Origin: Candidula unifasciata
Lineage: Eukaryota > Mollusca > Gastropoda > Stylommatophora > Geomitridae
Direction of reading: 5' to 3'
Length of the DNA: 64,000 nt
Assembly: GCA_905116865.2 (NCBI GenBank)
Contig: CAJHNH020000237.1
Location: 198,970 to 262,969 of the forward strand
Below, one piece after another: positions 10,057 through 22,118 of this stretch (position 1 is the first letter of the stretch; the number at the start of each line of letters is the position of its first letter). Below the pieces are notes generated by a model, which was not told where the DNA came from, did no database searches, and was given only the letters and a program-made list of their open reading frames with translations. The position numbers were made by a program, and so were the translations under genes.

Positions 10057-10230
10057 AATGAGATGCCAGAGGAAAGCTGCTAACTTAACCATCCGAAACA
10101 AAATTAAAAATGATGCTATCAGACTGTGGATACAGCACCAGGTGCCATATTCTTTGAGAAACAAAAGATCAGTTGGGTTTATCATCTTGTTAGAATGCAG
10201 CCTGAACAGCTACCAACACCGGGTCTACAC
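10057..10230 (+). pseudogene. LINE ORF2 remnant (post-RT region)
   Basis: The plus strand reads AMRCQRKAANLTIRNKIKND and, after a frameshift, FFEKQKISWVYHLVRMQPEQ. This matches the RCLRKAANLTI...EKQQIKWFGHLV order seen at 6348-6790 on the minus strand. Short, frameshifted and without RT core. Confidence 0.7.
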
Positions 10231-10271
10231 ATAATAGATCCGATGTAAAATCAAGAGGTGTTCTTGTGCTA

Positions 10272-10475
10272 ATCCAGTCATCTCCCTGTGAGATGCAATT
10301 TTTCGTTATTTGAAGCCCCACCGTGGCTCTTGCCGGGGGCCGCAATATAGCCAAGCTATAAATATGGTCTAATGGCTGAACGCGGTTTCTGGGAACTCTC
10401 CACTGTGATCCTCATCCACATGGTGGCACTTTGTGTCATCGGGTGTTTATCGCTTGTGTGATGTCCTAGTGCTGC
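10272..10475 (+). mobile_element. REP-A SINE-like element, copy 4
   Basis: This copy shows a longer head, CAGTCATCTCCCTGTGAGAT before GCAATTTTTCGTTATTTGAA, which also occurs before the copies at 47687 and 47920. It therefore helps place the true 5' end. The core runs to GTGTGATGTCCTAGTG and then diverges into other sequence instead of the usual GGTGGGGTA end, so the 3' end is lost or replaced. Confidence 0.8.
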
Positions 10476-10662
10476 TCCCGGGGTTCACCCAGCCTCTAGG
10501 AAATTGATCCCAGAGTGACACTCTGGGGTAAATTGAGGAACGTCACTGTAGCTGCAGAGTTATGTGCGGACGGCGACACAGGCGGGGAGTTTCTCATCAG
10601 CTGTCAGCTGCTGGTTCACATCTAACGACTTTACCTTTACCTTTATCAGCATCAGAAACATT

Positions 10663-10772
10663 GTATTTTCATCAATAATATCATCATCATTATCATCATC
10701 ATTATTATCTTCATTATCATCATCAATATCATCCTCATTATCATCATCAATATCATCATCATTATCATCATA
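10663..10772 (+). repeat. Degenerate (TCA)n
   Basis: ATCATCATTATCATCATC-type triplets with interruptions. Confidence 0.85.
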
Positions 10773-10811
10773 TAGCCTACGTAATTATACATTTGATATG
10801 TCCTTACACCT

Positions 10812-11145
10812 CTCTATGTTATGAGGTAGGAGCTTGCTTGAAGGAAGTAAGCAAGTAAAAAATAATTAAGATTCCTTTTCACGCCTTCAAGTGCATCGGG
10901 CATATGGGAAGAGCACTTATATTTTTACAGACCAATCAACACTAGCTGGGTAATGTGGTCACAGTTACGGCGGCCGTCTTTACTTTCCCAGGACATACAT
11001 CGTGGTACCCATTTTAGGCTGGGTTGACCTGCGACGCCCTATACCATGATAAAAATCAACGCAGTCATCAGTGGGATTCGATTGCGGAACGTTAGAATTA
11101 CGAGTCGGACTCGCAACACCTAAGCAGCGGACGACGTCTTCGAGG
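10812..11145 (-). mobile_element. SINE-C copy 1 (tRNA-derived head)
   Basis: On the minus strand a tRNA-like head contains CTTAGGTGTTGCGAGTC and a B-box-like CAATCGAATCCC. It is followed by a body with GGTACCACGATGTATGTCC and a 3' end GGCGTGAAAAGGAATCTTAA with a TTACTTGCTTACTTCC tail. Related copies lie at 45030-45330 and 52150-52425, all in this orientation. Confidence 0.75.
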
Positions 11146-11620
11146 TAGGAGCTTGCTATAAAGTACACAGAAGTAGAACCTTGTTGATTGACTACCGCGT
11201 ACCAAATTAAAAATTCCATAAAACGGAACTCGCTAACTATTACGGGTTTATATCTGATTCAAATCCCTAAAATCCAGCTGAAAACTCCCAGTGGACCATC
11301 AACCACAGTTTGAGAATCCCCCTGACGTTGTATAGGTGAGAACAATTTCACGTGTAAGTAGTCACGAGATACACCTATAAACCTGTGTAAACTATCCCAT
11401 AATTCAACTGCTCTAATCTCACACACAGCCAGGGGGCCAAGGGGAATCATCTCACTTTATCTCGTTTCCTCTGCTAAATGCCCTGTGCATATTAAACCTT
11501 GACAGATTCTTCATCTCAGCGAATGGTACGATCTTTAAAATGCTGATCGAAAGACTGTGGTTGCTTAGACATTGAACAGGTTATAATGTTTGTATCGTAC
11601 AGTTTTCGCAGAAGATTGCA
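11146..11620. other. Unclassified sequence
   Basis: Short open frames on the minus strand have no recognisable domains. Confidence 0.4.
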
Positions 11621-11850
11621 TGATCATCATCATCATTCCGTAACACTACATGTCGTTGGGTGACCAGTTTCTGTCGACTGTTTGATCAGCTCTTTCCACT
11701 ATTAGCGGTCATTTGAGATGGACTTCATGGTTGCACGCCTGAGGCCTGTCCAGTCAGTCAGGTTCTGTAACCAGGTCTTTCTTGGTCTGCCTCTTCTCCT
11801 CTTTCCCTCTACTTAGCCCTGCAGTATTGTTTTTGAGAGGCCGTTAGGTA
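11621..11850 (-). pseudogene. LINE ORF2 C-terminal fragment, (GATGAT) tail
   Basis: The minus strand, through a few stops, reads approximately KTWLQNLTDWTGLRRATMKS, then KELIKQSTETGHPTT. This is a LINE C-terminus with the WxxNLTDWTG and WKELIKQSTE blocks known from these families. The tail, seen as CATCAT, is at 11621-11637. The upstream side abuts the 27-bp array. Confidence 0.65.
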
Positions 11851-11859
11851 GAGTAGGTG

Positions 11860-12795
11860 TAGACAGAGCAGGGGTCAGGGATCAGTCTTGTAGAACAGGT
11901 GTATTCAAAGCAGGGGTCAGGGATCAGTCTGGTAGAGCAGATCTAGACAGACCAGGGGTTAGGGATCAGTCTAGTAGAGTAGATGTAGACAGAGCAGGGG
12001 TCAGGGATCAGTATAGTATAGCATGGGTCAGGGATCAGTCTGGTAGAGCATGGGTCAGGGATCAGTCTAGTAGAGCATGGGTCAGGGATCAGTCTGATGG
12101 GGCATGGGTCAGGGATCAGTCTGGTAGAGCACGGGTCAGGGATCAGTCTAGTAGAGCATGGGTCATGGATCAGTCTGATGGGGCACTGGTCAGGGATAAG
12201 TCTGGTAGAGCACGGGTCAAGGATCAGTCTGTTAGAGCATGGGTCAGGGATCAGTCTGATGGGGCACTGGTCAGGGATAAGTCTGGTAGAGCACGGGTCA
12301 AGGATCAGTCTGTTAGAGCATGGATCAGGGATCAGTCTGATAGAGCAGGGGTCAGGGATCAGTCTGATAGAGCAGGGGTAATGGATCAGTTAGATAGAGC
12401 ATTGTCAGGGATCAGTCTGGTATAGCGGGGGTCAGGGATCAGTCTGGTAGAGTGTGGGTCAGGGGTCAGTCTGGTAGAGCACGGGTCAGGGATCAGTCTG
12501 GTAGAGCAGGGGTCAGGGATCAGTCTGGTAGAGCAGGGGTCAGGGATCAGTCTAGTGGAGTGTGGGTCAGGGATCAGTCTGGTAGAGTGGGGGTCAGGGA
12601 TCAGTCTGGCAGAGCAAAGGTCGGGGATCAGTCTGGCAGAGTGCGGGTCAGGGATCAGTTTGGTAGAGTGGGGTCAGTGATCAGTCTGGCAGAGCAAAGG
12701 TCAGGGATCAGTCTGGTAGAGCAGGTGTAGCCAGAGCAGGGTCGGGGATCAGTCTGGTAGAGCCGTCAGGGATCGGCCAGGTAGAGCAGGGGTCA
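11860..12795 (+). repeat. 27-bp minisatellite
   Basis: About 34 copies of a unit such as GGGTCAGGGATCAGTCTGGT plus AGAGCAC/AGAGCAT. Early units are interrupted by longer spacers (GTAGACAGAGCAGG), later ones are more regular, and some show GATGGGGCACTGG. The repeated Ser/Gly frames are not genes. Confidence 0.9.
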
Positions 12796-13139
12796 GCCAA
12801 TGGTCAGGTGTCTCAAGTCTCACGGACGTGGCGAAACAAAAAAAGTCTGTGACATTGATAGCTAGAACGACCCCGTCTGCAATGGATAGCATTGGGAAGT
12901 ATAAGCTTCCGACGTAATACTGACGTCACCCATATATAGTTCCCAATGACACATAAATGTCTAAGATGGCCACTAGACGCAAAGTGCACCTAAAGACTCA
13001 CAAAATGACCCTATGTTAGTTTCAACGAGATGAGGATAATCAATGGCCACGCAGTATCAATTGATTGAAAGATCATCGATCAAAAGAGCTAGGACAGAAC
13101 AGAGGCAGGGCGCCACAGATGTAAATAAATACCCTAGTT
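12796..13139. other. Unclassified sequence
   Basis: No feature recognised. Confidence 0.4.
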
Positions 13140-13635
13140 TGATGATTCCATTCTCACGTGCACTGGCAAATAAAATACAACTCACCCACTAGCCAAACAT
13201 ATCTTAGAGCACGCGTGCCTGTTATACAACTGTGTCTAAACAAACATTTACCTTCCAGAATGAATCGTTCAGAAGTTTCTGAGAACATCACTCTTCCTTT
13301 TATCACGAGAGTCAGGTCTTCATGAAAATGTGTGTGTGAATTTGGAAGACTTTGTTTGAGGTTTGGTGCGTCATTTTTATACAGTGTAGGACGGTGACAC
13401 AGCATCTAAAGGTGTATTTATTGGTGGAAGAACTGTGTTGTGACTGAAGACTGAGGTGGAGACTACACCACCGACGTCACTGGTATGCTTGTCGATAGCC
13501 ACTTGACGCCGTGCCTCTTTGTTGCGAGGTTCAAGTCCTGACAGTTGCCAGCCCGTGTTGCCAGTGTAAGATGCAAGTGGTGACAGGGTTATAGCCCTTA
13601 AGGCAGTGGCTTTCAACATTCCTGCTTGCTTATTG

Positions 13636-13830
13636 TACCCCACCAGGACATCACACAAGAGATAAACACCCGGTAACTCAAAGTGCCACCATGTGGATGA
13701 GGATCACCCGTGCAGAGGTCCCAGAAACCCTTTTCAGCCGTTATGGCCACAATTGTGGCCCAGCTATATTCGGGGCTCCCGGCAAAAGCTAGGGTGGGGC
13801 TTTACATAACGAAAAATTGCATCCTACAAA
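13636..13830 (-). mobile_element. REP-A SINE-like element, copy 5 (reverse)
   Basis: Read on the minus strand it runs from GCAATTTTTCGTTATGTAAA through GCCCCACCCTAGC to GATGTCCTGGTGGGGTAC. The whole core is present without a visible tandem tail. It is inserted in the left direct-repeat member, since the right member at 15735-16240 lacks it. Confidence 0.85.
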
Positions 13831-13849
13831 GGGACACAATAATATAAAA

Positions 13850-14026
13850 CGTTCAACCTTCCTAATGCCTTTTAATACAGTTCCCTCATGTTGTGGCGAC
13901 CCCCAGACAATTTTTGTTTTCTTCATAACTTAAATGAATATGTGTTTTCCGATGGTCTTAGGCGACCGTATTAGAAGGGTTGTTCGACCTCGTAAAAACT
14001 GGTCGCGACCGGCAGGTTGAGAACTG
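13850..14026 (+). mobile_element. hAT non-autonomous element, SPIN-like
   Basis: The sequence GTTCAACCTTCCTAATGCC, AATACAGTTCCCTCATGTTG, GGCGACCCCCAGACAA, TTCCGATGGTCTTAGGCGAC, GGTCGCGACCGGCAGGTTGA, GAACTG matches in order the short internally deleted elements of the SPIN group of hAT transposons, as I remember them. The right end, read inward, is CAGTTCTCAACCTGC, a typical hAT terminus. The left end is damaged (GTTCAACCTTCC without the leading CAG). A nearby GCAGTGGCTTTCAACATTCC at about 13604 may be a second or displaced left end. No transposase and no clear 8-bp duplication are visible. Confidence 0.75.
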
Positions 14027-14389
14027 GGACCCTGGGGGAAGGAATGCTCAACACACGGGGTCTGTTTTTACTTTGCTAATGTTTTATTTTGGTGTCGATG
14101 TTTAAGTTTGGTAGTTTTGGTCGGTCCTGGACTTGTTTCATGTAATCATATCATCATCTTTTGCATCTGCTGTCAGCCTCGAAAGAGGTGTTGGCACATT
14201 ATGGTGGGGTTTAAGCTAGGCTGCGATATTTATGACTTTCAATCCAGACATTTGACACTGCCAACCCCTAATTACTCGACTTTTACTACACGATTGTGGG
14301 AAAGGGTAATGGATCCCTTATATTACCCCCTCCCCCCCCCCACCCCCACACCTGGCCCTCGCTCACCCACACCTCTAAAGGGCTCTCGA

Positions 14390-15316
14390 AACTCAGATAG
14401 GGAAGTTAGTTAGTTCTCAGATAGGGAAGTTAGTTAGTTCTCAGGTAGGGAAGTTAGTTAGTTCTCAGATAGGGAAGTTAGTTAGTTCTCAGGTAGGGAA
14501 GTTAGTTAGGTCTCAGGTAGGGAAGTTAGTTAGTTCTCATGTAGGGAAGTTAGTTAGTTCTCATGTAGGGAAGTTAGTTAGTTCTCATGTAGGGAAGTTA
14601 GTTAGTTCTCATGTAGGGAAGTTAGTTAGTTCTCATGTAGGGAAGTTAGTTAGTTCTCATGTAGGGAAGTTAGTTAGTTCTCATGTAGGGAAGTTAGTTA
14701 GTTCTCATGTAGGGAAGTTAGTTAGTTCTCAGGTAGGGAAGTTAGTTAGTTCTCATGTAGGGAAGTTAGTTAGTTCTCATGTAGGGAAGTTAGTTAGTTC
14801 TCATGTAGGGAAGTTAGTTAGTTCTCATGTAGGGAAGTTAGTTAGTTCTCATGTAGGGAAGTTAGTTAGTTTTCATGTAGGGAAGTTAGTTAGTTAGTTA
14901 GTTAGTTCTCATGTAGGGGTTAGTTAGTTCTCATGTTAGTTAGGGAAGTTAGTTAGTTCTCATGTAGGGAAGTTAGTTAGTTCTCATGTAGGGAAGTTAG
15001 TTAGTTCTCATGTAGGGAAGTTAGTTAGTTCTCATGTAGGGAAGTTAGTTAGTTCTCAGGTAGGGAAGTTAGTTAGTTCTCATGTAGGGAAGTTAGTTAG
15101 TTCTCAAGTAGGGAAGTTAGTTAGGTCTCAAGTAGGGAAGTTAGTTAGGTCTCAGGTAGGGAAGTTAGTTAGTTCTCATGTAGGGAAGTTAGTTAGTTCT
15201 CAGATAGGGAAGTTAGTTAGTTCTCATGTAGGGAAGTTAGTTAGTTCTCATGTAGGGAAGTTAGTTAGTTCTCATGTAGGGAAGTTAGTTAGTTCTCATG
15301 TAGGGAAGTTAGTTAG
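14390..15316 (+). repeat. 24-bp minisatellite
   Basis: About 38 copies of a unit containing TCTCATGTAGGGAAGTTAGT with TAGT. The commonest variant has CATG; CAGG, CAGA and CAAG variants are mixed. One disrupted unit at about 14886-14945 shows extra TTAG steps. The array ends at an ambiguous base, so its true length is unknown. Confidence 0.95.
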
Positions 15317-15317
15317 N
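15317..15317. other. Ambiguous base N at array edge
   Basis: A single n stands between the last GTTAG of the 24-bp array and GGGAAAAACACC of the SINE. It probably marks an assembly join. Confidence 0.9.
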
Positions 15318-15585
15318 GGGAAAAACACCAGCCAATTCTACTGAGTCTAAATTTTTTCCGGGCAGCGCCGTTAGGCTCCTCTTTTCGATTTCCAACTGCC
15401 TAGGGACTGTTAACATGCTCAACAATACACACTGGCGTCCGATCTCACTACCCAGAGACCAGACGGATTTACTAGAAGTCCAAGTCTACGTGAAAAAATC
15501 CAAGCCCTTACCGGGATTGAACCCGGAACCTCTAGCACTCGAGGCGGACACCATGCCTCGAGACCACGCAGCGCCTTACAACCCC
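15318..15585 (-). mobile_element. SINE-T copy 1 (tRNA-derived, reverse)
   Basis: On the minus strand the head reads GCTGCGTGGTCTCGAGGCAT, then GGTTCCGGGTTCAATCCCGG, containing a perfect B box (GGTTCAATCCC). A body follows with TTTTTTCACGTAGACTTGGA, GTGAGATCGGACGCC and GCAGTTGGAAATCGAAAAGA. Copies with the same layout lie at 27157, 33541 and 38576. The 3' end is cut off at the N at 15317. Confidence 0.9.
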
Positions 15586-15600
15586 CTCTCTTTGTTCTAA

Positions 15601-15734
15601 GTGATAAATATCACTGGAATCATCTTAACATTCTGTTTTACCCGCTTGAACAAAAACCTAATCCTTCCCCTGTCAAGAAAATATCAAAAAGCACGTTAGG
15701 AGATCGAATGTAAATTTGCTCGAATGTCATCTTG
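15601..15734. other. Short unclassified spacer
   Basis: No feature recognised. Confidence 0.4.
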
Positions 15735-16240
15735 CAGTTCAATGCTTCCATTCACCTGTGTACTGGCAGATAAAACACAACTCAGCCACTAGCCAAACAT
15801 ATCGTGAAGCACGCGTGCCTGTTGTCCAATTGTGTCCTGACTAAAGGTTAAAGTAGAGAATTCACGTACGACATCACTCGTTCCCTTGTCGAAAGCCACT
15901 TCACACTGTTGCTCTTTGGCTCTAGGTTCACATCCTGACAGTTGCCTGCCCACGTAATACCTGTCAATGTAAGGTGCCAGTTGTGACCTCAGGGTTCTAG
16001 CTTCTTGTGAAAGCCAGTGCTTGTCCTGTACATAAGGTAGGATCTATATTTTGCATTTAGGTGTGGATGTTTAAGTTTTTATCCGTCCCGGCCTTGTTTC
16101 AGTCAATCATATCATCAGCTTCCTATTCTGCGTTTGCGTTGTAGTGCGGTTTGATCTAGGCTGTGATATTTGCTACTCTTGGCCCAATATATCCGAGAAA
16201 CCAATAATTATTCGCCTTTTACAACATGCTTGTGGGGAGT
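15735..16240 (+). repeat. Right member of the diverged direct-repeat pair
   Basis: Uninterrupted counterpart of 13140-14310: CCACTAGCCAAACATATC, AGCACGCGTGCCTGTT, CATCCTGACAGTTGCCTGCC, GGATGTTTAAGTTT, AATCATATCATCAGC, CTAGGCTGTGATATTTG. It lacks REP-A and the hAT element, so it shows the pre-insertion arrangement. Confidence 0.75.
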
Positions 16241-16321
16241 GGAGGGGCAGTGGGTCTATTTATTGATCATTGCTAATGATTGTATGATTGTATATCGCAA
16301 TATTACGTATGCCTGGTAGCA

Positions 16322-16570
16322 AGATCGGACGCCCGTGTCTATTGTTGCGCACGTAAAAAATAAAAAAAAACCTTTGGCAGTTAGAAATTGAAAAAGAGTA
16401 GCCTTACGGCCCTGCCTGGGCAAATTTTGGAATTTAAAATCTTCCCAAAGTATTTTAGGATACTCACCGGTGCTACAGAGTTCGTGCGCTGTGTCAGAAG
16501 TAGAACGGCACACATGGGTTTCTACCAATGTGGCATGATGTTGATCCCTGATCTAAACCGAAACGTATGC
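16322..16570 (+). mobile_element. SINE-T, 3' part only
   Basis: It starts at AGATCGGACGCCCGTGT, the SINE-T body, and continues through CAGTTAGAAATTGAAAAAGA, GTATTTTAGGATACTCACC and GGTGCTACAGAG. It ends with GGCATGATGTTGATCC. The tRNA head is missing, so this is a 5'-truncated copy. Confidence 0.75.
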
Positions 16571-16599
16571 TGAGTGTTTTCTAAACCGATCGATCGAGC

Positions 16600-16880
16600 T
16601 GAGATTAGCTGAGTTGAGTTGATTTGAGTCAAGAAGTGACATCACAGCACTCAGGGCATTCCCATGCACGCTCCGTCCTCATCTTCAGCAGCCAGCGCAG
16701 AGTACCAATACTGATGGTACCGGTCACAATCTGGTTAAATGTCCGTCGCGCCTTTCCTCTTTTTTTAAGTGTTGTAGGTCGGTCAGACCCTCTAGTTACA
16801 CCAGGTGCCCCATTCTCTCCTGGCCATAAAAATCTTTCTCTACTGACTCTGTTGCTTGTTCCCAAATGGCCGTGACCACA
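16600..16880 (-). repeat. Dispersed repeat DR-E, longest copy
   Basis: The minus strand holds an open frame (16629-16865) ending NQIVTGTISIGTLRWLLKMR plus TERAWECPECCDVTS. It is followed by a tail of CAACTCAACTC-type steps. The peptide recurs at 4425-4500 and 52000-52110. Coding conservation plus a short tandem tail resembles the 3' end of a retroelement, but I do not recognise the protein. Confidence 0.55.
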
Positions 16881-16953
16881 TCTGCCTTGTCATGTATCTA
16901 TCGAACGATCGAACGAGCGAGCAAGATCGAAGAGATATATGTTTCTAATTTTG

Positions 16954-16955
<2 letters not shown>

Positions 16956-16991
<36 letters not shown>
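16956..16991 (+). repeat. (AC)n microsatellite
   Basis: About 18 AC units just before the 50-bp array. Confidence 0.95.
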
Positions 16992-16994
<3 letters not shown>

Positions 16995-17848
16995 CCCAGA
17001 TCTCATAAAATGATGTGCTGAAGACTATAGCTTTATAGACAAACCCCAGATCTCATAAAATGATGTGCTGAAGACTATAGCTTTATAGACAAACCCCAGA
17101 TCTCATAAAATGATGTGTTGAAGACTTTAGCTTTATAGACAAACCCCAGATCTCATAAAATGATGTGCTGAAGACTATAGCTTTATAGACAAACCCCAGA
17201 TCTCATAAAATGATGTGCTGAAGACTTTAGCTTTATAGACAAACCCCAGATCTCATAAAATGATGTGCTGAAGACTATAGCTTTATAGACAAACCCCAGA
17301 TCTCATAAAATGATGTGCTGAAGACTATAGCTTTATAGACAAACCCCAGATCTCATAAAATGATGTGCTGAAGACTTTAGCTTTATAGACAAACCCCAGA
17401 TCTCATAAAATGATGTGCTGAAGACTTTAGCTTTATAGACAAACCCCAGATCTCATAAAATGATGTGAAGAAGACTTTAGCTTTATAGACAAACCCCAGA
17501 TCTCATAAAATGATGTGCTGAAGACTATAGCTTTATAGACAAACCCCAGATCTCATAAAATGATGTGCTGAAGACTTTAGCTTTATAGACAAACCCCAGA
17601 TCTCATAAAATGATGTGCTGAAGACTTTAGCTTTATAGACAAAGCCCAGATCTCATAAAATGATGTGCTGAAGACTATAGCTTTATAGACAAACCCCAGA
17701 TCTCATAAAATGATGTGCTGAAGACTTTAGCTTTATAGACAAACCCCAGATCTCATAAAATGATGTGCTGAAGACTTTAGCTTTATAGACAAACCCCAGA
17801 TCTCATAAAATGATGTGCTGAAGACTTTAGCTTTATAGACAAACCCCA
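16991..17848 (+). repeat. 50-bp minisatellite
   Basis: About 17 nearly identical copies of a 50-bp unit beginning AAACCCCAGATCTCATAAAA and ending CTTTATAGAC. The main variation is GACTATAG versus GACTTTAG, in the order A A T A T A A T T T A T T A T T T. Units 10 and 14 carry private changes. Confidence 0.95.
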
Positions 17849-17944
17849 AAGAACTGAGAGCTTCATTATCTTGTGCGCAATTCACTGACCTAGGCGATTA
17901 TGTCTCTTCCCAAATCGTATTTTTTATGTGTTGTAGAGCAGTTC

Positions 17945-18595
17945 TATTGTGAGACGCTTCATGTCAGGTCAGTTGTTGGAACGCTTCATGTCAGGTCAGT
18001 TGTTGAAACACTTTATGTCAGGTCAGTTGTTGAAACACTTCATGTCAGGTCAGTTGTTGAAACACTTCATGTCAGGTCAGTTGTTGAAACGCTTTATGTC
18101 AGGTCAGTTGTTAAGACGCTTCATGTCAGGTCAGTTGTTGAGACGCTTCATGTCGAGTCAGTTGTTGAGACGCTTCATGTCGAGTCAGTTGTTGAGACGC
18201 TTTATGTCAGGTGAGTTGTAGAGACGCTTTATGTCAGGTCAGTTGTTGAGACGCTTTATGTCAGGTCAGTTGTTGAGACGCTCTATGTCAGGTCAGTTGT
18301 AGAGACGCTTTATGTCAGGTGAGTTGTTGAGACGCTTTATGTCAGGTCAGTTGTTGAGACGCTTTATGTCAGGTCAGTTGTAGAGACGCTTTATGTCAGG
18401 TGAGTTGTTGAGACGCTTTATGTCAGGTGAGTTGTAGAGACGCTTTATGTCAGGTCAGTTGTTGAGACGCTTTATGTCAGGTGAGTTGTAGAGACGCTTT
18501 ATGTCAGGTGAGTTGTAGAGACGCTTTATGTCAGGTCAGTTGTTGAGACGCTTCAAGTCACGTCAGTTGTTGAGACGCTTCATGTCAGGTCAGTG
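17945..18595 (+). repeat. 27-bp minisatellite
   Basis: About 24 copies of a unit such as GTTGTTGAGACGCTTTATGT plus CAGGTCA. Early units have GAAACACTT, later ones GAGACGCTT with GTTGTAGAG variants, so the array has a visible gradient. Confidence 0.95.
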
Positions 18596-18719
18596 AAGGC
18601 AGTTCCGAAACAGCACCTGCCGCCTTGGGGCGTCAGAAGTCCGTTTTCAAATGTCCGAGGAGACCGCTGAGAAAACTGTTGGAGATTGCAACGTGCACCT
18701 CTGTAGTTGCAGCAGATGA

Positions 18720-19830
18720 GTAGAAAGAAGAAATAACAATAGCACACACAAAGTTTCACACACACAAACAATCACACAAACACACGCACACACACACTAA
18801 CACACACACTCACAACGGTAGCAGCAGCAACAACACAAGAGAAATTAAGTAACAATACTAACTCTAGCAACATCAACAACAAAAATAACAGCATCACCAA
18901 CAACGGCAACAATATTTAAAACGACAACAGCGACAACAACATAACAGGTACATTAGCAAAACAACAATGGTAACTCTAAAAGTAACAATAGCAATATATA
19001 TATATATAAAAAGTGAACAAACATAAAAACAACAGTGAAAACAAACAAACAAAACAGAAACAGCAGCAACAATACCACTGAAAGCAACCACAACAGAAAC
19101 AGCAACTGTAGTAACAACAGTAACAATAGCAACAATAACAAAACAAAAAAAAAAAAAAAAAAAAAAAAAACAGCAAAAAACCAAACCAACAATAACAGTA
19201 GCAACAATACCAAAACTACCAACAAAAGCAGCAACCGTGGTCACACAAGTAGCAGTAGCTACTAAAACAAAAACAAAAACCGCAACCGAAATAACAACAG
19301 GTGCAAAACTAGAAACAATAGCAGCATCAACAAAGGCAGAAACAGTAGCAATAGCCGAAACAACCTAACAAAATTAAAAAAAAATAAAAACAGGAAAACG
19401 AAACAGTAGTAACAATAACAATAATAGCAACATCAAAACATAAGGACATCAGCAACAATATCAATAACAGCGAGAGCACCAAAAGCAACAACAACAAAAA
19501 CACAATAGTAACGGTATCAACAACAAAACCATAGCAACAGCCAAAAAAAAAAAAAAAAAACAAGAGTTGCAAAAATAACAGTAACAGCAGTAACAATAAT
19601 GCACACACACACACAAAAAATAGAAACAACAACAGCATCACAACAACATAGCAACAATAACAGCAAAACTATGACGAATAAAAACAATAGCAACAGCTAC
19701 AACTGTGACAACACTAATAATAATATCATCAGCAGCAATAACAGCAGCAGTAATGAGACGAACAACAACAAAAGCAACAACAACAGCAGCGACAAGACAC
19801 TAACAACAACTGCAGCAATAAGGACTGCTG
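18720..19830 (+). repeat. CAA/AAC-rich low-complexity region
   Basis: Over 1.1 kb of imperfect AACAAC/AGCAAC/AATAAC triplets with A-runs at about 19145-19170 and 19541-19560 and a (CA)n patch near 18760-18805. Leu/Phe-rich and Asn/Ser-rich frames across it are composition artefacts. Confidence 0.9.
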
Positions 19831-20039
19831 AAATCACAGACTGCACAAGCCAAAAGAACTCGGGTACGTTGCTGACATACATTAGCCAGAAGACCAAATC
19901 GATGTGTAATTGCAAAATGAGACACAGCAAGGAAATAAGCAGTTACTGTCACATAAAGGGACCAATTAGATATTTCAGGAGAAATTTCAACTTACCAGCA
20001 CGTGCACACCACTGTTGCTATAGTATTCCCAAACACATG
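19831..20039. other. Unclassified sequence
   Basis: No feature recognised. Confidence 0.4.
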
Positions 20040-20132
20040 TACTCACATACACAAACGCGCACACACACACACACACTAGTGCGCGCGCACACACACACAC
20101 ACACACACTATTGCACACACACACACACACAG
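20040..20132 (+). repeat. (CA)n microsatellites
   Basis: Three CA runs separated by short breaks (ACTAGTGCGCGCG and CTATTG). Confidence 0.9.
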
Positions 20133-20309
20133 AGGAAAGGGGCTAAGGGTGAGAAACGAGGTGGTATGGTTGGTAGTGAGTTTACTTATCAAGGCAATGG
20201 TGCCCGTACGATCCTCAGCTGTCAAAGGGAACTGTTTTCCGATCTATGTGATCTTCGGGCTTCATACAGCTGTGACATGACACTGGTCAACTGTTAGAAC
20301 TTTTAGAAA

Positions 20310-20640
20310 GTTACAATCATCTTCTTCTTCTCTTCCTCAGCGAAGTGTCGGGGGGGGGGGGGTGAGGGAGATGTAATGTTCGTTGATAAGCTCTGTCAAG
20401 AGCACTATTAGGACTGATGTTCATTTCTGTAAGGCTGTTCTTAATGCCATCATTCCATATTTTCCGAGGTCTTCCACTCGCTCTATACCCGTTGTAACGT
20501 TTTCGTGTGGCTCGCTGTGGCAGATAGTACCAGGGCATTCTTGTTAGGTGTTCAAACCACTTCTTTTGTTGTTGTTTGATGACTTGTAAGACTGGCTTTA
20601 TTCCTAGCATTCGTCTGATTTCGTGATTTCGTTTTTTGTC
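20310..20640 (-). pseudogene. LINE ORF2 C-terminal fragment
   Basis: The minus strand reads GIKPVLQVIKQQQKKWFEHL, TRMPWYYLPQRATRKRYNGY, RASGRPRKIWNDGIKNSLTE and then SALDRAYQRTLHL, with an arginine-rich end from the (GAA)-type tail at about 20320-20340. It is the most complete copy of this C-terminus in the window and shows what the copy at 5669-6045 has lost. RT core absent. A C-run on the minus strand (20350-20361 on plus is G) lies in the 3' part. Confidence 0.85.
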
Positions 20641-20792
20641 TTTCCCTAAAACTCCTGGAGCACTTCTACAAGCTCATCTTCGAGTGATCTCCTGACTGAA
20701 AAGCCGCCATTATATGGATAAGTCAACTGACGACATAATAAGTAACGCAGAGTTTGTAAATTAGGTAAGGGCACAGAGGGTTCTGAAGAGGG

Positions 20793-22118
<1,326 letters not shown>

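Larger units (their letters stand above)
13140..14310 (+). repeat. Left member of a diverged direct-repeat pair (interrupted)
   Basis: Segments CCACTAGCCAAACATATC, AGCACGCGTGCCTGTT, AAGTCCTGACAGTTGCC and GATGTTTAAGTTT...AATCATATCATCA recur in the same order at 15735-16240. The left member is longer because REP-A (13636-13830) and a hAT element (13850-14026) lie inside it. It contains GGTTCAAGTCC, a good match to a pol III B box, so the pair may be copies of a tRNA-related element. Confidence 0.75.

Noticed and set aside
11860..12795. Link between the LINE at 11621 and the 27-bp array as a tail-seeded repeat
   Set aside because: The LINE is on the minus strand, so the array lies on its 5' side, not at its tail.
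14390..15316. Interstitial telomere-like sequence because of TAGGGAAGTTAG
   Set aside because: The unit is 24 bp and never forms consecutive TTAGGG.
16256..16573. Frames of 61-90 residues on both strands
   Set aside because: They lie within SINE-T sequence.
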